Of a stretch of DNA of 40,595 nucleotides, positions 38,866 through 40,595 are shown piece by piece (positions within the stretch are counted from its first letter, which is position 1; the number at the start of each line of letters is the position of its first letter). The DNA lies in the NCBI GenBank assembly GCA_011620645.1, contig WOYS01000121.1, positions 1 to 40,595 on the forward strand. The letters are read 5' to 3'. The stretch is from Mycobacterium sp. GTDB taxonomy: Bacteria; Actinomycetota; Actinomycetes; Mycobacteriales; Mycobacteriaceae. The notes beneath the pieces are model-generated. The model saw nothing but the letters and a program-made list of their open reading frames with translations, was not told the origin of the DNA and did no database searches. The position numbers and the translations under genes are program-made.

Positions 38866-40292
38866 GGCGCCAGTTTAGGAAGTTCGCGGATACCGAACTC
38901 ACGTTTGAGCACGGTCCGCGCGGCATAGAAGCCGGCCATCCCGTGCACACCACCGCCGGGCGGGGCCGCCGACGAACACAGATACGCGTTCGGGATCGGG
39001 GTGGACCACGGGTTGAGCCGCGCCGTGGGACCGGCGATGGCGCTGCGCATGTTGTTGGCGCCGACGCCGATATCGCCACCGACCAGGTTGGCGTTGTGCG
39101 CGGTCATCCGGGAAGCCGGCACGCTGCGCACCCCGACGACCACGTCACGGAAGCCGGGGGCGAACCGTTCGAAGAGGTCGGTGACGGCCTCGGCCATGTC
39201 CACCGTCGACCCCGCCGGTACGTGCGCGTACGACCACAGCGGGCGGCGGCCCTGCGCGTCGATGCGGCCGGGGTCGGCGATATGCGGCAGGGCGGCGAGC
39301 ACCATCGGCCAGTCCGCGTGCCGGCCGGCGGCGATCTCTGCCTCGGCCAGCACCATCTGCGACCGGCTGCCGCCCAGATGAAGCGTCGGGGCGTGCGCGA
39401 GACGTGGATCACGCCAGGGGATTTCGCCGCAGAGCACGAAATCGACCTTGGCCACGCCGGGACCGTAGCTGTAACGCTGCAGGGCCTTCGCGTAGCGCGG
39501 CGGCAGGGTCGCGCCGTAGATCGACAACAACGCCGTGGGTGCCGTGTCGTAGAGCACCACACCTCCCGGCGCCTGGGTGACCTCCTCGCCGAGGACGAGT
39601 TCGCCGCCGTGCGCACGAAGATCGGCGATCAGAGCATCGGGGATGGCTTGGGAGCCGCCGACCGGAATCGGCCAGCCGACCGCGTGGCCCAGCGTGGCCA
39701 GCAGCACACCGGCGCCCGAGGCCACCAGTGACGGCATCTGCGAAATCGTATGTCCGGCAACACCAGTGAACAGAGCGCGGGCGTCTTCGCCCTTCAGCGT
39801 GCCCCACAGCGGGCTGCCCTGCGCCAGCAGCCGGGGCGCCACTTTCAGCGCGGCGGCGATCGACGGGGGCAGGGAGCGCTTGTCGCCGAGCAGCAGGCCC
39901 ACCACCCCATCACAGTCGGCGGCCAGCGGTCCGAGCAGCCGTCGCCACGAATCGCCGTCGGACAGTTCGGCGCAGGTGCGCCCGATATCGCGATAGCCGA
40001 TCGCCGCGGGCCGGTCGGTGAAGGGGCTGGCGTAGGAGATCTCCGGTACCGACAACCGAACGCCGCGCGCCTGCAGATCATAGGCCGCGAAGAACGGTGA
40101 GGCCAGCGCCAGCGGGTGCACCGCCGAGCAGATGTCGTGGCTGACATCGGAAAACTCGGGATCGGGCAGGGTGCGCGCACCGCCGCCGGCAGTGGTCTGC
40201 GCCTCGATGACTCGCACCGACAATCCGGCCCTGGCCAGGATGACGGCTGCGGTGAGCCCGTTGGGGCCACTTCCGACGACGGTGACGTCCAT
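38862..40292 (-). CDS. CrtI/phytoene dehydrogenase-like FAD oxidoreductase (Rv2997-like)
   Basis: A 476-residue flavoprotein. The N-terminal dinucleotide motif is VVGSGPNGLTAAVILARAG (5-23) with E30 as the ribose ligand, followed by GGGARTLPDPEF. The C-terminal FAD motif is AYLCSSAAPPGGGVHGMAG, typical of the carotenoid desaturase/isomerase superfamily. The substrate is unknown; no carotenoid genes are nearby. The M. tuberculosis homologue Rv2997 also lies next to serA1. ATG 40292 is directly preceded by GAAGGA with almost no spacer, so GTG 40310, six codons upstream, is an alternative start. The gene is divergent from serA and once preceded an intact flavodoxin gene. Confidence 0.83.
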   Translation of the reverse strand: MDVTVVGSGPNGLTAAVILARAGLSVRVIEAQTTAGGGARTLPDPEFSDVSHDICSAVHPLALASPFFAAYDLQARGVRLSVPEISYASPFTDRPAAIGYRDIGRTCAELSDGDSWRRLLGPLAADCDGVVGLLLGDKRSLPPSIAAALKVAPRLLAQGSPLWGTLKGEDARALFTGVAGHTISQMPSLVASGAGVLLATLGHAVGWPIPVGGSQAIPDALIADLRAHGGELVLGEEVTQAPGGVVLYDTAPTALLSIYGATLPPRYAKALQRYSYGPGVAKVDFVLCGEIPWRDPRLAHAPTLHLGGSRSQMVLAEAEIAAGRHADWPMVLAALPHIADPGRIDAQGRRPLWSYAHVPAGSTVDMAEAVTDLFERFAPGFRDVVVGVRSVPASRMTAHNANLVGGDIGVGANNMRSAIAGPTARLNPWSTPIPNAYLCSSAAPPGGGVHGMAGFYAARTVLKREFGIRELPKLAP

Positions 40293-40358
40293 TCCTTCAG
40301 TAGAACGCACGCGCGCCGCACGTGGTAGTGGCTCGTCGAGGTGCCGAGCGCCACACAT

Positions 40359-40364
40359 TAGGCT
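40359..40364 (+). promoter_or_regulatory. Candidate -10 element (TAGGCT) for serA
   Basis: TAGGCT ends 7 nt before GTG 40372, consistent with a leaderless serA mRNA. Confidence 0.45.
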
Positions 40365-40371
40365 GACCCGC

Positions 40372-40595
40372 GTGAGTCTTCCCGTTGTACTGATCGCCGA
40401 CAAGCTTGCCGAGTCGACCGTCGCCGCTCTCGGCGACCAGGTCGAGGTCCGCTGGGTGGACGGCCCGGACCGTCCGAAACTGCTGGCCGCCGTCGCCGAC
40501 GCCGATGCCCTGCTGGTGCGCTCCGCTACCACCGTGGACGCCGAGGTCATCGCCGCCGCGCCGAAGCTCAAGATCGTCGCCCGCGCCGGTGTCGG
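40372..40595 (+). CDS. serA: D-3-phosphoglycerate dehydrogenase, N-terminal part (partial at right edge)
   Basis: The first 74 codons of SerA, the entry enzyme of serine synthesis, run off the right edge. VVLIADKLAESTVAALG (5-21), DADALLVRSATTVDAEVIAAA and the start of the nucleotide-binding crossover KLKIVARAGVG are characteristic. The NAD domain, catalytic residues and C-terminal ASB/ACT domains are outside the window. GTG 40372 has TAGGCT 7 nt upstream. Confidence 0.93.
   Translation, partial: MSLPVVLIADKLAESTVAALGDQVEVRWVDGPDRPKLLAAVADADALLVRSATTVDAEVIAAAPKLKIVARAGV

Overview
The window is a high-GC actinobacterial chromosome segment, almost certainly from a Mycobacterium/Mycolicibacterium species. 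Gene order follows the M. tuberculosis Rv3043c (ctaD) to Rv2996c (serA1) neighbourhood (order recalled, not searched): ctaD, serB2, ABC ATPase, NUDIX, enoyl-CoA hydratase, methyltransferases, the methylglucose-lipopolysaccharide (MGLP) cluster, etfBA, an acyltransferase pair, iscS, mnmA, a MetE-like gene, ligA, gatCA, pfkA, gatB, lppZ, doxX, cfp6, ilvBNC and serA. The PPE/ESX genes found in this interval in M. tuberculosis are absent, and no Rv3033-like gene is seen, which suits an environmental mycobacterium.

Layout. 1-7800: tail of ctaD, serB2, a broken MocR-type regulator beside a YczE-like membrane protein (an insertion between serB2 and the ABC gene), then a tightly overlapping run ABC ATPase - NUDIX - enoyl-CoA hydratase, followed by two SAM methyltransferase-fold genes. 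7800-14310: a secreted DUF3298-type protein, a beta-propeller lipoprotein, a left-handed beta-helix acyltransferase, and the minus-strand operon methyltransferase - GH57 enzyme - GT4 glycosyltransferase (MGLP synthesis). 14500-22500: etfB-etfA closed by a 42-bp perfect palindrome, an OlsB-like/PlsC-like acyltransferase pair, iscS-mnmA, a core-MetE-like gene, and an epoxide-hydrolase-like gene behind an operator-like palindrome. 22700-32400: ligA, an ACT-domain protein, gatC-gatA-pfkA, an inserted three-gene DyP-peroxidase operon showing clear decay, then gatB. 32385-40595: lppZ, a 31-bp tandem repeat, doxX, cfp6, ilvBNC with a leader-peptide attenuator, a truncated flavodoxin gene, a CrtI-like oxidoreductase and the start of serA.

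The genes serve serine synthesis (serA, serB2), branched-chain amino acid synthesis (ilvBNC), glutaminyl-tRNA amidation (gatCAB), tRNA thiolation (iscS-mnmA), electron transfer from acyl-CoA dehydrogenases (etfBA), polysaccharide and lipid assembly, and redox defence (doxX). Two patterns stand out. First, at least fifteen start codons have a TANNNT hexamer (often TAGGCT) ending 6-9 nt upstream, the spacing expected of leaderless transcripts. Second, accessory genes inserted in the core backbone are eroding: MocR (truncated and frameshifted), DyP (frameshifted with a missing block), its downstream partner (tail out of frame) and a WrbA-like flavodoxin (only the N-terminus left). Both frameshifts fall in six-base C/G runs, so sequencing error must be excluded for those two.
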